This document shows positions 15,794 through 25,843 of a stretch of DNA of 62,446 bases, one piece after another. Position 1 is the stretch's first letter. Each line of letters opens with the position of its first letter. Source of the DNA: Microbacteriaceae bacterium (lineage in GTDB: Bacteria; Actinomycetota; Actinomycetes; Actinomycetales; Microbacteriaceae); the NCBI GenBank assembly GCA_947452675.1, contig CANGDL010000009.1:1-62446 (forward strand), written 5' to 3'. The notes beneath the pieces were generated by a model. It was not told the origin of the DNA and did not search any database. It saw only the letters and a list, made by a program, of their open reading frames with translations. A program made the translations under genes and the position numbers.

Positions 15794-16984
15794 CTAGTGG
15801 ATGACTGGCTTTTCTTTGCGAGTGCCAATCAAGCCGATTATGGCGGCGGCAAACAAAAGAATCGCCATAAACGTGGTCACACCAACAATGTCCAGGCCGA
15901 AAAAGACGCTGGTCAAAGGCGCTGCGATAGCTCCGCCGATAGAGTTCGAGAACCCGAGTAGACCGGCTGCCGTTCCGGCACGCTCACCATGGTCGCGCAT
16001 GGCTAGACCCATCATGTTAGCCATGCAAAATCCCATCGCCGAAATCGAAAGTGCGAAGCCGACGATCGACAGTGGGAGCGTGTGGAGGTGGAAAAGGTTC
16101 AACGTTGTCATATACGCAGCGGCAAAAATTGCCTGACTAAGGCCATATCGAAGTAGGTTGATGCTCGCGATCTTCTTGAGTAAAAAGCGGTTGACCGAAT
16201 TGGCCGAGAACATCACGATAGTGACTGCAGCGAACGCGAACGTGTACTCAGTTGGTGTCAGGTGATAGCCATTCTCGAGCGCGAACGGAGCGCCAGCAAT
16301 AAAGACGCACACCTGCCCGAAAAGTAATCCTCCAGTAACCGCAAGGGCAATGAAACGACCATCTCGCATGATGCTTCCCCATGATGCGAAAGTCGCCTTA
16401 AAGCTCAACTGGCTGCGCTTATCGACGTCAAGAGTCTCTGGCATCAACCAAGCTGCCATGGCTAGAACCGCTGCACCCATGAAGGTCAGAAAGATGAACA
16501 CCACGTGCCAGTCGCCAAGTAGCAAAAGCTGCCCACCAACGAGAGGTGCAATTACGGGAGCCAAACTAGAAATTGCCGCCTGCGTTGAATAAAGACGGGA
16601 GGCGTTTTGCCCGGTCGCGATGTCTCGGATGAAAGCATTGTTGATCACGAAACCGCCAGCGGCAGAGAAACCAAGGATGAAACGGGCAACGATCATCCAG
16701 GTGACATCGGTGGCTGTGAGACAACCGATTGACGCCAGGATGAACACCGAGAGCGCGATTAGCAGCGGCCGACGACGGCCAAGGGCATCAATCAGTGGGC
16801 CAACGAAGAGCTGGCCGGCAGCCATACCCAATAGGCTTGCCGTGATGGTCAGCTGCACCATCGTGTCAGATGTATGCATGAATATCGCAAGGGCTGGCAG
16901 CGCCGGAAGGTAAGTGTCGAACTGGAATGGCCCGAGTGATGCAATCAGCGACAGAGTCGCGGTTTGGCGCTTCTTGATAGTCAT
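15794..16984 (-). CDS. Bcr/CflA family multidrug efflux transporter (MFS)
   Basis: A 396-residue, 12-span major facilitator. The Bcr/CflA character is visible in FQFDTYLPALPALA in the first helix region, QLFVGPLIDALGRRRPLL (motif A between helices 2 and 3) and ARFILGFSAAGGFVINNAFIRD in helices 4-5. These pumps use the proton gradient to expel drugs such as bicyclomycin or chloramphenicol, or metabolites such as cysteine. The gene lies 29 bases downstream of hrpA on the same strand and 42 bases upstream of the asparaginase gene. Confidence 0.9.
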   Translation of the reverse strand: MTIKKRQTATLSLIASLGPFQFDTYLPALPALAIFMHTSDTMVQLTITASLLGMAAGQLFVGPLIDALGRRRPLLIALSVFILASIGCLTATDVTWMIVARFILGFSAAGGFVINNAFIRDIATGQNASRLYSTQAAISSLAPVIAPLVGGQLLLLGDWHVVFIFLTFMGAAVLAMAAWLMPETLDVDKRSQLSFKATFASWGSIMRDGRFIALAVTGGLLFGQVCVFIAGAPFALENGYHLTPTEYTFAFAAVTIVMFSANSVNRFLLKKIASINLLRYGLSQAIFAAAYMTTLNLFHLHTLPLSIVGFALSISAMGFCMANMMGLAMRDHGERAGTAAGLLGFSNSIGGAIAAPLTSVFFGLDIVGVTTFMAILLFAAAIIGLIGTRKEKPVIH

Positions 16985-17013
16985 ACTTTTTTACCTGCCT
17001 GATTAAACCGGCT

Positions 17014-20000
17014 TTAAGCCAGCGCCTTCTTGATTCGCTGCACCGAAACCGACTCGGATGTGCCTAGGGCTTGAGCAAATAGGCTAACCCGCAACTCCTC
17101 GATAAGCCATCTAGCCACGGTTAGTTTGGCGAGAGAGCCAGGCGCAAGCGGAAACTTTCCGCCGGCAAACACATATAAGCCGATTGCTTGATCCAGCTCG
17201 AGCGATGCGATTCGATCACGATCTGAATTGTCAACCAATTTTTCGATGCGCTGCTTGATTGCCTGCAGATAAACCAGGATGCGCGGTAAACGCTCAAGCC
17301 CGGCCGAACTCACGAACTTGGGTTCGAGCAACTCCGAGATGTGCTGCTTCTCAGCCGAGAGGACAGACAAAAAGTCAAAACCGTTCACCGAGGAAATCGC
17401 CTTATTCGCATCTCGGGCGGCAGCAGCAATTTTGGTGGCCAGGGTTGCCACCTCAAAAGCCGATTCGACAACGCAGGCCGAAACCGCATCTCGAACTTTT
17501 TCATATTCGACTCGAGTGAAGATCAATCCGTCGGCTTCAACTTTTTGTAGTTCGCGATAGACCACAGCAACGATCACGTCGTCGATGAAAGCGGTGAAGT
17601 TCGAATACGGCAAACCGGCGATTGCCAACTTCTCATTTTGAGATAGGTGCGATTCAACATACTTGGCGGGCGAGGCAATTGCCCTCTTGATGAGTGCCAC
17701 TGCTCCCCCTGAATGGTGACGCAGCTGTTCGGACTCAGTTGAAAAAAGTCGAATGTTGACGGTCCCATCCGGCTGGGCGACAAGTGCCGGAAATCCCCGC
17801 ACCAAGTTTCCACCGTGTTTGCTTTCAACGCTTTGTTCGAGCTTGTCGAAATCCCAGGAAACAAGCCCATCGCGTTCGATTGGTGAGTGAACCTTCTCGA
17901 CCACTTCTGCCACTGCGCCTCGACCACTCTCTGAAAACTTGGCTTGGAGTGCCGCTAGGTCAACTCCTAAACCGAGCGGACGGCCGGCTGCGTTTAAAGG
18001 TCGGTAGGTCATCCGCAGCGAATTTGGCAGACGCGCTACGTCGAAATCATCTGCCGACATCTTGGTTCCACTGAGTTGCTGCAACGACTTAGCTAGAAGC
18101 GAGAACAGGCTGCCGTTCGGCTCCTCCGGCAGCTGGGCCAATGCTTTTGCAGCCCAGTCGGCTGCGGGTACGACGTTCTTTCGCAGCGCCTTAGGCAAGC
18201 TTCGAATTAGTTCTGTGATCAACTCAAGTCGCATCCCCGGCACGAGCCAGTCAAATGGTTCCCGCTCGAGACTGGCCAAAATTGGCAACGGCACGTCAAC
18301 GGAAACCCCGTCATCTATAGCCGAAGGATCGAAACGATAACGCAGTTTTAATCTTTGACCGTTATGCGACCACTCGGTTGGATGATCGTGTTCGTCGGGG
18401 GCAGCGATCTGCTCTCCGAGCAAATCTTCGCGAGTCATGGTCAGCAGGTTGGGGGTTTCATGCTTTGCCTTGCGCCACCAACCTTCAAAAGTTCGGGTCG
18501 AGAAGACTTCGGCCGGGATTCGCGAAATATAGAAGCGATAGGCATCATCCTCATCCGGTGAATGCTGCGGCTTTCGGGCGCGATCTGCCTCGGCCTCGAG
18601 CTGCTTCATCAAAGATCTGTTGTTGCGGTCGAACTGTTGCTTGGAATCCCACTCCCCCTGAACCAAGGCGTGGCGGACAAAGAGCTCACGGCATAACTCA
18701 GCGTCGATTCGGGAATACTGCATTCGACGCGAAACCACGATTGGCACGCCAAAGAGCATTACGCGTTCATAGGCAACCACCGAACCTTGAGTCTTCTCCC
18801 AGTGCGGCTCGCTGAAGCTTCGCTTACATAGGTCTCCGGCGAGCGCCTCGGCCCAAGCCGGGTCGATGGCTGCGTTCATCCTGGCGAAGAGTCGGCTGGT
18901 CTCAACGAGTTCGGCGGTCATGATTGCCGCAGTTGGTTTCTTCGCCATCGTAGAACCCGGGAAGATGACGAACTTCTTGCCGTTTGAGCCGAGGTATTCG
19001 CCAGGCCCCTTATTTGCGGCACCTACCTTGCCCTTGGCTAGGTCGGCGCCTTTCTTCTCACTCAATTGGCGAAGACCGATCTGGCTAAGCAGACCTGCGA
19101 GCAGGCACTTGTGAATGCCATCCGGGTCGACCTTTGGGTTACCGGGCAGAATGCCGAGTGGCTTGGCAACCGATCGAAGCTGACGCATCAGGTCTTGCCA
19201 TTCACGAACTCGCAAATAATTTAGGAACTCGTTTTTACACAGCCTTCTAAATGCCGAGGATGAAAGTTTCTGTTGCTGCTCCTCGAGATAGTTCCAGAGG
19301 TTGAGCAGACTCAAGAAATCTGAGGTTGGGTCGGCGAATCGAAGGTGCAGTTGGTCGGCTTGCGGCCGTTTAGCCAGAGGGCGTTCACGCGGGTCTTGGA
19401 TGGTGAGCCCAGCCACGATGATGAGCACCTCGCGAACCAAATCCTGAGTCTTAGCCTCGAGCAACATGCGGGCGAATCGAGGTTCGATTGGCAGTCGCGC
19501 GATGTTCTTGCCCACCGGCGTCAAGCGAACGCTTTTGCCCTTTGCATCCTCGACCGCTCCGAGCTCTGCAAGAAGCCCCAGGCCATCCTTAACCCCGCGC
19601 TGATCCGGTGGCTGGATAAATGGGAACTGGGTAATGTCACCGAGCCCAAGATTGGCTGCTTGAAGAATTACCGAGGCAAGGTTGGTGCGGAGAATTTCTG
19701 GATCGGTGAATTCTGGACGAGACTCGAAGTCATCCTCTGCATATAGCCGAATAACAATTCCAGGGCTGGTTCGACCGGTTCGCCCAGCACGCTGGTTTGC
19801 ACTGGCCTGCGAAATCGCTTCGATTGGCAGGCGCTGAACCTTGGCCTTCGGGCTATAGCGCGAGATTCGCGCAGTCCCCGCGTCGACCACATACTTGATG
19901 TTTGGAATTGTGAGGCTGGTTTCGGCAACGTTGGTAGCAAGGATGATGCGACGGCGAAGCCCTGGAATTTTGCTCGGCTGAAAGACCAGGTGCTGCTCGG

Positions 20001-20823
20001 CTGCGCTGAGCCGACCATACAGCGGCAAGACCTCAGTGCCCTTGGCTAGCGCACCGCTGGTGATGCTGCCAGCGATGGCGTCTTGCGCATCTCGAATTTC
20101 GGATTCACCCGATAGGAAGACTAGTGTGTCACCCTCGGCTTCACCCTCTAGTTCTTTGAGAGCCTGGATGATGCCGTCGATGTAATCCGAAGCGGTGGTC
20201 TCTTCATCCGGGTCGGTGTCATCGTGCGCCTCTCGCGTAGTTGGGCGATAGCGAACTTCAATCGGGAAGGTGCGACCCGAAACCTCGATGATTGGCGCAT
20301 CGTTGAAATGCTTGCTGAAAGACTCTGGGTCGATGGTTGCCGAGGTAACGATGACCTTGAGATCGGGTCGTTTCGGCAGCAACTGCTTTAGATAACCGAG
20401 GAGGAAGTCGATATTTAGGCTTCGTTCATGAGCCTCGTCGATGATGATGGTGTCGTACTGTTCGAGATTTCGATGACGCTGCATCGCGTTCAATAAAATT
20501 CCATCGGTCATTACCTTGACCTTCGTCTCGGAGCTGACCTTGTCGGTGAAGCGCACCTGATAACCGACTAATCCGCCCAGTTCGACTTTTAGCTCTTGGC
20601 TGATGCGCTCGGCGACGGCTCTTGCAGCGATGCGTCGAGGTTGGGTGTGGGCGATGCTTTTGCGCCCGAGCTCGAGGCACATCTTGGGAAGCTGAGTCGT
20701 TTTGCCCGAACCGGTTGCGCCGGCGATGACGACAACTTGATTGTCGCGAATTGCCTCGAGAATCTCATCCCTGCGCTGGCTTACCGGAAGGTCTTCCGGA
20801 TAGGTAATCTGCAGGTCAGGCAT
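17014..20823 (-). CDS. hrpA: ATP-dependent RNA helicase HrpA
   Basis: A 1269-residue DEAH-box helicase, close to the length of E. coli HrpA (about 1300). Walker A GATGSGKTTQ has Lys41 and motif II is DEAH at 129-132. Motif III SAT lies near 170 and motif VI QRAGRTGR near 350. The winged-helix, ratchet and OB-fold domains follow, and then the long C-terminal DUF3418 region found only in HrpA-type proteins. E. coli HrpA rescues stalled ribosomes and acts in fimbrial mRNA processing; here the role is inferred. Start ATG 20823 is the first Met of the recognisable protein. Confidence 0.95.
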   Translation of the reverse strand: MPDLQITYPEDLPVSQRRDEILEAIRDNQVVVIAGATGSGKTTQLPKMCLELGRKSIAHTQPRRIAARAVAERISQELKVELGGLVGYQVRFTDKVSSETKVKVMTDGILLNAMQRHRNLEQYDTIIIDEAHERSLNIDFLLGYLKQLLPKRPDLKVIVTSATIDPESFSKHFNDAPIIEVSGRTFPIEVRYRPTTREAHDDTDPDEETTASDYIDGIIQALKELEGEAEGDTLVFLSGESEIRDAQDAIAGSITSGALAKGTEVLPLYGRLSAAEQHLVFQPSKIPGLRRRIILATNVAETSLTIPNIKYVVDAGTARISRYSPKAKVQRLPIEAISQASANQRAGRTGRTSPGIVIRLYAEDDFESRPEFTDPEILRTNLASVILQAANLGLGDITQFPFIQPPDQRGVKDGLGLLAELGAVEDAKGKSVRLTPVGKNIARLPIEPRFARMLLEAKTQDLVREVLIIVAGLTIQDPRERPLAKRPQADQLHLRFADPTSDFLSLLNLWNYLEEQQQKLSSSAFRRLCKNEFLNYLRVREWQDLMRQLRSVAKPLGILPGNPKVDPDGIHKCLLAGLLSQIGLRQLSEKKGADLAKGKVGAANKGPGEYLGSNGKKFVIFPGSTMAKKPTAAIMTAELVETSRLFARMNAAIDPAWAEALAGDLCKRSFSEPHWEKTQGSVVAYERVMLFGVPIVVSRRMQYSRIDAELCRELFVRHALVQGEWDSKQQFDRNNRSLMKQLEAEADRARKPQHSPDEDDAYRFYISRIPAEVFSTRTFEGWWRKAKHETPNLLTMTREDLLGEQIAAPDEHDHPTEWSHNGQRLKLRYRFDPSAIDDGVSVDVPLPILASLEREPFDWLVPGMRLELITELIRSLPKALRKNVVPAADWAAKALAQLPEEPNGSLFSLLAKSLQQLSGTKMSADDFDVARLPNSLRMTYRPLNAAGRPLGLGVDLAALQAKFSESGRGAVAEVVEKVHSPIERDGLVSWDFDKLEQSVESKHGGNLVRGFPALVAQPDGTVNIRLFSTESEQLRHHSGGAVALIKRAIASPAKYVESHLSQNEKLAIAGLPYSNFTAFIDDVIVAVVYRELQKVEADGLIFTRVEYEKVRDAVSACVVESAFEVATLATKIAAAARDANKAISSVNGFDFLSVLSAEKQHISELLEPKFVSSAGLERLPRILVYLQAIKQRIEKLVDNSDRDRIASLELDQAIGLYVFAGGKFPLAPGSLAKLTVARWLIEELRVSLFAQALGTSESVSVQRIKKALA

Positions 20824-20830
20824 TCTTCAA

Positions 20831-21298
20831 TTATTGCTTGGGCCAGCCACCTGGTGGGCCAAGGATGAGAAGTGAAGCGAAGATTGCGATCACAACCAGC
20901 AGCATGGCAGTGGCTAGCAGAGCCGGACGCACGATAAACCATCGGAATAGCCGGTCAAACCAGTGATCGTCGCGCTTGTCACCAGAGTGTTCACGTCGCC
21001 AAGCTCCCTTGAGACGGCCGGTTCGCTCCACATAGATCTCAAACGGAATCGTCGCATAGGGAACAATCGCCAAGACAACGGCAAGTGCAGTCCTAGCAAG
21101 ACCCCAACGCTGATTAACACCGGTAATGGATGCGATAACCGCATAAGTCAAAAATACCGCTCCGTGAATACCCCCAACGATAGTTAGCGTTGACTGGGGC
21201 GCTCCCACGGTGGCCTTGATGACGAGCCCGCCGATCAAGAGGGTCCAGGTAACCGCCTCAGCGAATGCGAAACGGCGAAATAGGTTCCTTGGAGTCAT
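20831..21298 (-). CDS. DUF3817 domain membrane protein
   Basis: A 155-residue protein. The DUF3817 region covers about residues 1-90 and starts MTPRNLFRRFAFAEAVTWT, which is typical of the family, with three hydrophobic segments and GGIHGAVFLTYAV. A charged loop (RREHSGDKRDDHW) and a further membrane segment close the protein. A longer frame upstream exists, but ATG 21298 agrees with family starts. Function is unknown, though it is widespread in actinobacteria. It ends seven bases before the hrpA start on the same strand. Confidence 0.85.
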   Translation of the reverse strand: MTPRNLFRRFAFAEAVTWTLLIGGLVIKATVGAPQSTLTIVGGIHGAVFLTYAVIASITGVNQRWGLARTALAVVLAIVPYATIPFEIYVERTGRLKGAWRREHSGDKRDDHWFDRLFRWFIVRPALLATAMLLVVIAIFASLLILGPPGGWPKQ

Positions 21299-21333
21299 GG
21301 CGGTAAGTCTATACATTCTCCCCCTGCAGTTGG

Positions 21334-22200
21334 CTAAGAATCCAATGCCATCCTCAGTGCCGCGATGTCGAGCGAGTTCGTCGAGCAGCAACCACCGACC
21401 CAGGTGACGCCAGCATCCTGCCACTCGTCAAGCCAACTGGAGAGTTCGCGAGGTTCATTGCCGAGCCACACGCCTGCAGCCGAATCCCAGGTGCCACCAC
21501 GATTCGGATAAGCGATGATTTCCGCGTCGATGAGTGGCTTAACTCGATTGGCTAAACCGGACACCAATTCAGGCGCAACACAGTTAAAACCAACGGCAAC
21601 CAAATTTGGCAAGGATGCGATTGCGGCGATCGCATCTTCAACGGGCTCGCCTGACCAAAGCGACTCTTCGGAACCGGCGGTGAATGAAATCCACAAGGGA
21701 GTTTTGACACCTTCGAGAGTGGCGGCCAGCGCCTTGGCCTCCACGACATTTGGAATAGTCTCAATCGCCAGGAAATCAGGTTTCTCACTAAGCAAGATTG
21801 CCAAACGTTCAGCGTGAAACGCCTCCAACTCAGCCTGTGACACTTTATAGTCACCTCGATATTCCGAACCGTCGTGCAATACAGCGCCGTAGGGGCCGAT
21901 GCTTGCCGCAACTTTTGCACCGGTGCCGGCAACGGCCTCGCGTGCAACCCGGATGCTTTGCCGAAGTGCCTCGTCAGCATCATCAGCGGTCAAACCAATC
22001 TCGAGAAATCCCTGACGCGAAAGCTGATAACTAGATGAAATGACAACCTCGGCTCCGGCGAGCGCGAACGATCGGTGAGCCTCGGCAACCAGACCGGGAT
22101 TCTCTAGCAAGGCTCGCCCCGTCCAGAGCTCACCGTGAATCTGCGCACCGAGACGTTCAAGTTCTGTTGAGAGACCGCCATCTATGAGGTGAATGGCCAA
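21334..22200 (-). CDS. mmuM: Homocysteine S-methyltransferase
   Basis: A 288-residue zinc enzyme transferring a methyl group from S-methylmethionine (or S-adenosylmethionine) to homocysteine, giving methionine. The TIM-barrel family signature is present: DGGLSTELERLG at the N-terminus, SSYQLSRQGF, GFNCVAPE with the first zinc Cys (near residue 200) and GGCCSTN with the other two near the C-terminus. Length matches E. coli MmuM (about 310). The gene begins seven bases after a polar-amino-acid-type binding lipoprotein gene, which suggests that its sulfur amino acid substrate is imported. Confidence 0.9.
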   Translation of the reverse strand: MAIHLIDGGLSTELERLGAQIHGELWTGRALLENPGLVAEAHRSFALAGAEVVISSSYQLSRQGFLEIGLTADDADEALRQSIRVAREAVAGTGAKVAASIGPYGAVLHDGSEYRGDYKVSQAELEAFHAERLAILLSEKPDFLAIETIPNVVEAKALAATLEGVKTPLWISFTAGSEESLWSGEPVEDAIAAIASLPNLVAVGFNCVAPELVSGLANRVKPLIDAEIIAYPNRGGTWDSAAGVWLGNEPRELSSWLDEWQDAGVTWVGGCCSTNSLDIAALRMALDS

Positions 22201-22207
22201 TCTGAAC

Positions 22208-23128
22208 CTACTTGGTTCCGTTCAAGGTGGCCGAAGCAACTGCGAACGAAGCCAGGTTCCACTTATTGAGGAGTGCCTTGTAGGAGCCATCTGCGATTAG
22301 CGACTGAACTGCAGCCTGTACGGCTGCCGTTAGACCAGAGTTTGCCTTCAGAATTCCAACCCCAATCAAGCCGCTTTCGTAGCCATTTGGAGCCTTAGGG
22401 TCAACGATTAGCTCAAAGTATTTGCCTGAGCCAGCAACCTTCGCCGTGTAGGCAGCAGCTTGAGAGTCGCTCAGGTAAGCAACGGCATTGCCGGCGCGAA
22501 CAGCGTTCTGGGCCTCAACGTCGCTAGGCAATGCCAGAGTCTTAATGGCTGGTTTGCTCGCCTTCACACAAACCTTGCTCGCCGCGGCGATAACGTCGAC
22601 CTCCCAGCTGGCAGACTCGGTGGTTACAGTCTGGCCGCAGAGCGCATCAAGACCGGTGACCTGACTAGGGTTGCCCTTGGAAACAATCAGGCTCGCGCCG
22701 CCTTGGAAATAGTCAACAAAGTCAAGAGCCTTCTGGCGGTCAACTGTGTCGCTCATTGAAGAAACAGCAAGGTCGTGGTTGCCAGCCTGAAGTGAAGGGA
22801 TGAGGCTATCAAATGCCTGCTTCTCGAACTTGACAGTGGTTCCTAGTTTTGCGGCAATCGCATTAAGAAGGTCAACTTCAAAACCGACCGGTTGGTTGTT
22901 TCCGTCATAGAACTCCATCGGTGCATATGGAATCTCGGAACCCGCGTTAAGGCCCTTGGTCTTGTATGAAGCTGGCAACAAAGCGGCAGCCTTAGCATCA
23001 ATCGAAACCGCTGCCGCGGTAGTTTTGGCAGTTGCTGTCGGGCTCGAGCCGGTTGCTGAACAACCTGAGGCTAATAGGAGCGAAGCAGCCACGAGGGCGG
23101 CCGAAGTTAGCTTGAAAATAGATGACAT
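22208..23128 (-). CDS. Amino-acid ABC transporter substrate-binding lipoprotein (SBP family 3)
   Basis: A 306-residue periplasmic-type binding protein. The lipobox LLLASGC puts the lipid-modified Cys at residue 23. The mature part has family 3 features: IPYAPMEFYD near residue 70, VGFEVDLLNAIAAKLG and AVSSMSDTVDRQKALDFVDY. Family 3 proteins bind polar amino acids. GAAAGG stands upstream of ATG 23128, so this start is preferred over one seven codons upstream. No permease or ATPase gene is adjacent; mmuM follows at seven bases. Binding of methionine, S-methylmethionine or a related compound is an inference from that pairing. Confidence 0.88.
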   Translation of the reverse strand: MSSIFKLTSAALVAASLLLASGCSATGSSPTATAKTTAAAVSIDAKAAALLPASYKTKGLNAGSEIPYAPMEFYDGNNQPVGFEVDLLNAIAAKLGTTVKFEKQAFDSLIPSLQAGNHDLAVSSMSDTVDRQKALDFVDYFQGGASLIVSKGNPSQVTGLDALCGQTVTTESASWEVDVIAAASKVCVKASKPAIKTLALPSDVEAQNAVRAGNAVAYLSDSQAAAYTAKVAGSGKYFELIVDPKAPNGYESGLIGVGILKANSGLTAAVQAAVQSLIADGSYKALLNKWNLASFAVASATLNGTK

Positions 23129-23200
23129 TTGAGACCTTTCTGGGTACAAATTTAGAGGCTTGGGCGAATCGTCCCGCTAAATAAGTCGTGAAGTTACGGC

Positions 23201-25843
23201 TTAGTGAAGGTGCTCTCGCTCCAAAGCGGCTCCTTCGACGTCGACATCAGGCAAAATGCGGTCTAGCCAATTTGGGATCCACCAAGCGGCTTTGCCAATC
23301 AAGGCCATGATTGCTGGGATGAGCACGAGTCGAACTAGGAATGCATCGAAAAGCACACCGACTGCCAGGCCGAAACCGATAGGTCGAATGGTGGTTGAGT
23401 CTGAGAATGCGAAGCCGCCAAACACGGTGACCATGATGATCGCCGCGGCAATCACCACTCGACTGCTGAGGTGCATTCCAAAGTTGACGGCATCCTTGGC
23501 CTTCTTGCCGTGTACGTAGGCCTCGCGCATGCCAGAACCCAAGAACAATTGGTAGTCCATCGCCAAACCAAAAACCACGCCAATGATCAGCGTCGGCACA
23601 AAGCTCATGATTGGCCCCGGGTCGTGAATGCCAAATACCCCGCCGAGCCAACCCCACTGGAACACCGCGACGGTAGAGCCAAGGGTTGCCAAAACGGTGA
23701 GCAAGAAGCCTGCGCTGGCGATCAAGGGCAGCAACAGCGAGCGGAACACCAGGATGAGTACAAACATCGACAGGATGAGTACGGCACCGAGGTAGAGCGG
23801 CAGGGCATCGGCGAGCTTCTTCGAGATGTCGATCTGCGCAGCTGCTGCACCGGTGACACCGATATCGACGCCATACTTGCCCTTCAGGTCGGCGGCTGTG
23901 GCGCGAACCGCAAAGACCAACTTTTCAGTCGAAGCGCTGGCCGGGCCATCGGTTGGAATGATTTGGAACAAGAGTTTGGTCTTGTCTTTCGAAATCGCCG
24001 CCGGGATGACGCTGACCACACTTGGAAGTTTCATCAGATCGGTTGCGATGTTTGCCTGCAGATCGGCCGCTTCTTGACCTGAAACCGGGTGGTCAGTGGT
24101 TGCGACGGTCACCAGCGGGCCGTTGACTCCGGCACCAAACGCTGCTTCGGTTAGCTTGAAAGACTTGTATTGTGTTGAGCTGACTGGCTCGGATGAACCA
24201 TCTGGCAAGCCCAAGCGAAGTGAGCTAAGCGGCTGAGCGGCGACGCCCATGATGATGGCAACCACAATGATCGACAACCAAGGCTTCTTGGTCGAAAGAA
24301 CCGGACGGTCAGAATTCTTTGGCTCAACCGCCTCGTGCTCACTGATTGGGCTTCCGATTCGACTGCGCTCTTTCTTAGAAAGAACTTTTCGACCGACTAA
24401 AGCCAACATTGCCGGGGTGAAGGTGACGGCAACCATGACGGCTACGACGATTGAAATCGCGCCGACGCTGCCCATCAATCCAAGGAATCCAACACCGGTC
24501 ACATTCAGCGCAACCAGTGCGATGATCACGGTCAAGCCGGCGAAAACCACCGCATTGCCCGAGGTGCCGTTTGCCAGACCAATTGATTCGCGCATTTCTA
24601 CGCCGGCCTTAAGCTGACGTCGATGGCGGTTCAAGATGAACAACGAATAGTCGATGCCAACTGCAAGACCGAGCATGACTCCCAGCATCGGGGTGGTTGA
24701 GTTCATTTCAACCAAGGATGACAGGGCCAGCGCACCGGTGGCCGAAACAGCAACACCAATTAGGGCGCCCAACACCGGAAGACCAGCGGCCACCAAGGTG
24801 CCCAGCATGACAAAGAGAACTACCGCTGCACTAAGCAGGCCGATGATTTCTGCCGGGCCACCGATTGACGGCAGGGTTTTGGTTAGCGACTGGCTTAGCT
24901 CAACCTGAACGTGGTTAATCTTGGCTTGCTCAAAGATCGCTGCAACTGCTGCAATCGACTCCGTGCTTAGATCACCGGCTGGCTTATTGAATTGAACCGA
25001 AACCGTAGCGGTCTGACCATCCATTGATACGGTGTGAAAGCTCTTCATGGCATCCAGAATCTTGATGCCCGAGGCAACCTTGGCGGTGTTTGGCGCGATT
25101 GCAGCCAATCCGTCGTCAATCTGCTTTTGGCCATCAACGATGGCCTGCATCCCGGCATCGATCTTTGCTTGACCAGCCATAAGAGCCGCCGACTGCTTCG
25201 CAATTTCGGCTTGGCCGGCAAGGATCTGCTTCTGGTTTGCGACCAGGGCGTCGATCTGAGCCTGCGGAGCCCCGGCCGCCTTCATTTGCGCGATGCCGGC
25301 GGTGACCTGAGTTAGTTTGGCCTTCAAGTCTTTGGCAGCTGCCGCGATCTGAGCCTTGCCGGCGGTTAGTTGCTTCTGGCTTGCTTCAAGCGTCGCCTTG
25401 CCGGCGTCGAGTTTGGTCTGAGCAGCCTTCAACTCAGCTGGTGCGGTGGCTAATTTAGCTTGGCCATCGATAAGGTCGGCGCGGTTCTTGGCAAGCGCGG
25501 CTTCGGTGGTGAAAGGGTTCAGCGCATCGCTTATTGTCGGCTGCGCCTTGACAGCGTTAAGTAGATTGGCAATTTGCGATTTCTCACCCTCAGTGAATTT
25601 GACTCCGTCGGTCTTGTGAAAAACAACCTGACCTGAACCATTGGTGGCAACTGGGAAAGATTTTTGTAGGTCATCAATAACCAACTGCGAGGGGGTGCCC
25701 GGCAATGACATGGTGGTCGAAAGTTTGCCGGCGAAACCGGCCATGAGGCCCACGGTTGCACCAAGGATGAGAATCCAGCTGACGATCACCAACCATGCGC
25801 GACGGGCAGAAAGTTGACCAAGCTTATAAAGCAGATTTGCCAT
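23201..25843 (-). CDS. MMPL/RND family exporter with coiled-coil insertion
   Basis: An 880-residue membrane transporter with two repeats of a membrane domain. After the first span (residues about 16-38) comes an external domain holding a long Ala/Lys/Gln-rich coiled coil at about 118-255, with the recurring pattern G-Q/K-x-x-(I/L)-x-A-G resembling YhgE/Pip-type proteins. GIDYSLFILNRHRRQ and FGLAMDYQLFLGSGMRE are the duplicated MMPL motifs with charged proton-path residues. Such proteins export lipids, glycolipids or drugs. ATG 25843 has AAAGG upstream; 32 upstream codons are excluded. The SBP gene follows after 72 bases. Confidence 0.88.
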   Translation of the reverse strand: MANLLYKLGQLSARRAWLVIVSWILILGATVGLMAGFAGKLSTTMSLPGTPSQLVIDDLQKSFPVATNGSGQVVFHKTDGVKFTEGEKSQIANLLNAVKAQPTISDALNPFTTEAALAKNRADLIDGQAKLATAPAELKAAQTKLDAGKATLEASQKQLTAGKAQIAAAAKDLKAKLTQVTAGIAQMKAAGAPQAQIDALVANQKQILAGQAEIAKQSAALMAGQAKIDAGMQAIVDGQKQIDDGLAAIAPNTAKVASGIKILDAMKSFHTVSMDGQTATVSVQFNKPAGDLSTESIAAVAAIFEQAKINHVQVELSQSLTKTLPSIGGPAEIIGLLSAAVVLFVMLGTLVAAGLPVLGALIGVAVSATGALALSSLVEMNSTTPMLGVMLGLAVGIDYSLFILNRHRRQLKAGVEMRESIGLANGTSGNAVVFAGLTVIIALVALNVTGVGFLGLMGSVGAISIVVAVMVAVTFTPAMLALVGRKVLSKKERSRIGSPISEHEAVEPKNSDRPVLSTKKPWLSIIVVAIIMGVAAQPLSSLRLGLPDGSSEPVSSTQYKSFKLTEAAFGAGVNGPLVTVATTDHPVSGQEAADLQANIATDLMKLPSVVSVIPAAISKDKTKLLFQIIPTDGPASASTEKLVFAVRATAADLKGKYGVDIGVTGAAAAQIDISKKLADALPLYLGAVLILSMFVLILVFRSLLLPLIASAGFLLTVLATLGSTVAVFQWGWLGGVFGIHDPGPIMSFVPTLIIGVVFGLAMDYQLFLGSGMREAYVHGKKAKDAVNFGMHLSSRVVIAAAIIMVTVFGGFAFSDSTTIRPIGFGLAVGVLFDAFLVRLVLIPAIMALIGKAAWWIPNWLDRILPDVDVEGAALEREHLH

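Noticed and set aside
21299-21424. 42-codon N-terminal extension of the DUF3817 protein
   Set aside because: It overlaps the mmuM 3' end, and the family normally begins at MTPRNLF-like sequence.
23471-24082. 203-codon plus-strand frame within the MMPL gene
   Set aside because: Antisense to a clear MMPL protein; its product is rich in Gln, Arg and His without a family signature.
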